From: an uncultured Faecalibacterium sp.
Lineage (GTDB): Bacteria; Bacillota; Clostridia; Oscillospirales; Ruminococcaceae
Length of the DNA stretch: 5,686 nucleotides
Direction: 5' to 3'
Assembly (NCBI GenBank): GCA_937915335.1
Contig: CALDLZ010000257.1
Span: 1-5,686, forward strand
Position 1 is the first letter of the stretch. The number at the start of each line of letters is the position of its first letter. The translations under genes were made by a program, and so were the position numbers. Positions 4,411 to 5,686 of this stretch are shown here, piece after piece. A model generated the notes under the pieces. That model did no database searches, was not told where the DNA came from, and saw only the letters and a list, made by a program, of their open reading frames with translations.

Positions 4411-5686
4411 TTAATCGTTGGCTGCTGCCGGTACCCGGTCATATAGGGTAGTCAGATCGGCGATGTGGTCGGCCAGCAGGCCGGTGAGGGGAGCTGAAAG
4501 CCGCCACTGCCAGTTCGCACCCTGGGTGCTGGGGGTATTGATGCGGGCTTCCGCACCAAGATGCAGCCAGTCAGCCATGGGGATGACTGCCATATCCGAA
4601 ACGCTGGACAGGCAGGCGCAGATCATGGCCTCGGTCAGATCTTCCGGCTGGCAGCGCAGATATCGGCAGGCATAGTGGACATCCTCGGGGCTGGCGTTCT
4701 GCCGCCAGCCCTCGGTGGTTACATTGTCGTGGGTGCCGGTGTAGACCACGCTGTTGTGGGTGTAGGTGTAGGGCAGATAATTGCCCGGCTCCCGGCAGTC
4801 AAAGGCAAACTGCATGATCTTCATGCCGGGATAGCCGCTGGCGGCCAGCATGGTCTTGACCTCGGGGGTCAGGTAGCCCAGATCCTCTGCAATGATGCCG
4901 CCCTCGCCCAATGTCTCGTGCATGGCATCGATGAAAGCACGGTCAGGCCCCTTTTCCCAGTGGCCGCCCGCCGCCGTCTTGTTTCCGGCAGGAATGGCGT
5001 AGTAGCTCTCGAAGCCCCGGAAATGATCGATGCGCACCACATCGTAGATGGAGGTAGCATGCTTCATCCGACGCTTCCACCAGGCGAAATCCTCAGCCTT
5101 ATGGCGGGGCCAATCGTAGAGCGGGTTGCCCCAGAGCTGGCCGTCTGCCGCAAAAGCATCCGGGGGACAGCCTGCCACCTGGGTCAGATGGGTCTGGCCG
5201 TCGGTCTGGAAGAGCTCCGGGCGTGTCCAAAGGTCGCTGGAATCCGGGCTGACATAGATGGGGATATCGCCCACCAGCTGGATGCCCTTGCTGTTGGCAT
5301 AGGCCTTCAGGGCGTTCCACTGGGTGTAGAAGAAGAACTGGACTGCCTTGAAATAATCCACCTGCCCGGCCAGCCGCTGCCTGGCGGCGGCCACGGCTTC
5401 GGGCTGACGGGTGCGCAGGTCGTCAGGCCAATCGCACAGACCGGCCTGCCCCTGCTCAGCCTTGATGGCCATAAAGAGGGCAAAGTCATCCAGCCAGAAG
5501 CTCTGTGCCGCGCAGAAGGCCTTATACTCCGCGCTGGGGGCTGCCAGCAGACGATCAGCAGCCTTTTGCAGCACCACCGGGCGCTGTTGGTAGAGGGTAC
5601 CGTAATCCACGGGCCCCACCGGAACCTCGGCGGGGATCTCGTCAGCGGTCAGGTAGCCCTGCTCGTGCAGGAGACGGAAATCAATG
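4411..5686 (-). CDS. malQ: 4-alpha-glucanotransferase (amylomaltase, GH77), partial at N-terminus
   Basis: This cytoplasmic enzyme transfers alpha-1,4-glucan segments between malto-oligosaccharides, releasing glucose and making longer chains for phosphorylase in maltodextrin and glycogen metabolism. The visible 424 residues run into the right edge; the family is usually about 500 residues, so roughly 70-80 N-terminal residues are missing. All three GH77 catalytic carboxylates are present: the nucleophile Asp in VVRIDHFRGFESYY (codon 5026-5028), the acid/base Glu in IIAEDLGYLTPEV (4885-4887), and the transition-state Asp in YTGTHDNVTTEGW (4726-4728). Also visible are GDIPIYVSPDSSDLW and the typical ending INTPSTQGANWQWRL. 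The GTG at 5619 is not the start, because the frame continues upstream with family-like sequence (GYLTADEIPAEVPVGPVDYG). No frame disruption is seen. It is followed by its own terminator. The gene fits the sugar-use theme of the locus but is not clearly in an operon with galK. Confidence 0.95.
   Translation of the reverse strand, partial: IDFRLLHEQGYLTADEIPAEVPVGPVDYGTLYQQRPVVLQKAADRLLAAPSAEYKAFCAAQSFWLDDFALFMAIKAEQGQAGLCDWPDDLRTRQPEAVAAARQRLAGQVDYFKAVQFFFYTQWNALKAYANSKGIQLVGDIPIYVSPDSSDLWTRPELFQTDGQTHLTQVAGCPPDAFAADGQLWGNPLYDWPRHKAEDFAWWKRRMKHATSIYDVVRIDHFRGFESYYAIPAGNKTAAGGHWEKGPDRAFIDAMHETLGEGGIIAEDLGYLTPEVKTMLAASGYPGMKIMQFAFDCREPGNYLPYTYTHNSVVYTGTHDNVTTEGWRQNASPEDVHYACRYLRCQPEDLTEAMICACLSSVSDMAVIPMADWLHLGAEARINTPSTQGANWQWRLSAPLTGLLADHIADLTTLYDRVPAAAND

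Noticed and set aside
4092..4442. N-terminal extension of the first peptide precursor
   Set aside because: The extra residues are encoded across the promoter and the malQ terminator. The ribosome binding site and leader place the start at 4091.
5617..5619. GTG as the malQ start codon
   Set aside because: The frame continues upstream to the window edge with sequence typical of the family, so the GTG encodes an internal valine.
1..5686. CRISPR arrays, tRNA or rRNA genes, insertion sequences
   Set aside because: No regular repeat-spacer array, tRNA-like cloverleaf, transposase or terminal inverted repeats were seen on reading both strands.

Overview
The window looks like chromosomal DNA from a GC-rich gut Firmicute (Clostridia, Oscillospiraceae/Ruminococcaceae; Faecalibacterium or a close relative is my best guess). 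This rests on protein flavour (a clostridial-type galactokinase with GGNHTDHQHG, an AraC regulator of the sugar-responsive type, a GH77 amylomaltase), strong AGGAG ribosome binding sites, and small PASY-type double-glycine leader peptides of a kind I associate with these bacteria. The genus is an inference, not something shown.

Layout, left to right. (1) 1-788, minus strand: N-terminal part of a TRAM/[4Fe-4S] 23S rRNA uracil-5-methyltransferase (RlmD/RumA type), cut by the window edge. (2) 818-1684, minus: AraC-family regulator, 29 bp upstream of the methyltransferase and probably co-transcribed with it. (3) 1685-1907: divergent control region with a promoter for each direction, clustered CGAAA repeats and two inverted repeats. 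(4) 1908-3200, plus: galactokinase. (5) 3216-3264: bidirectional terminator. (6) 3284-3613 and 3642-4091, minus: two related small secreted-peptide precursors with double-glycine leaders, in one operon behind a near-consensus extended -10 promoter. (7) 4092-4410: promoter/upstream region of that operon and the terminator of the next gene. (8) 4411-5686, minus: 4-alpha-glucanotransferase (MalQ, GH77), cut by the right edge.

How it fits together. The AraC regulator, galactokinase and MalQ make a carbohydrate-utilisation neighbourhood: the regulator probably senses a galactoside or related sugar and controls the divergent galactokinase, while MalQ reshapes malto-oligosaccharides. The peptide operon sits between galK and malQ with its own promoter and terminators on both sides, so it is an independent unit. 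It is the most interesting part of the window: two adjacent precursors share a leader ending in GG, but have long (about 85 and 120 residues), net-acidic, partly hydrophobic cores with no recognisable function. No processing transporter, immunity protein or regulator for them is visible here.
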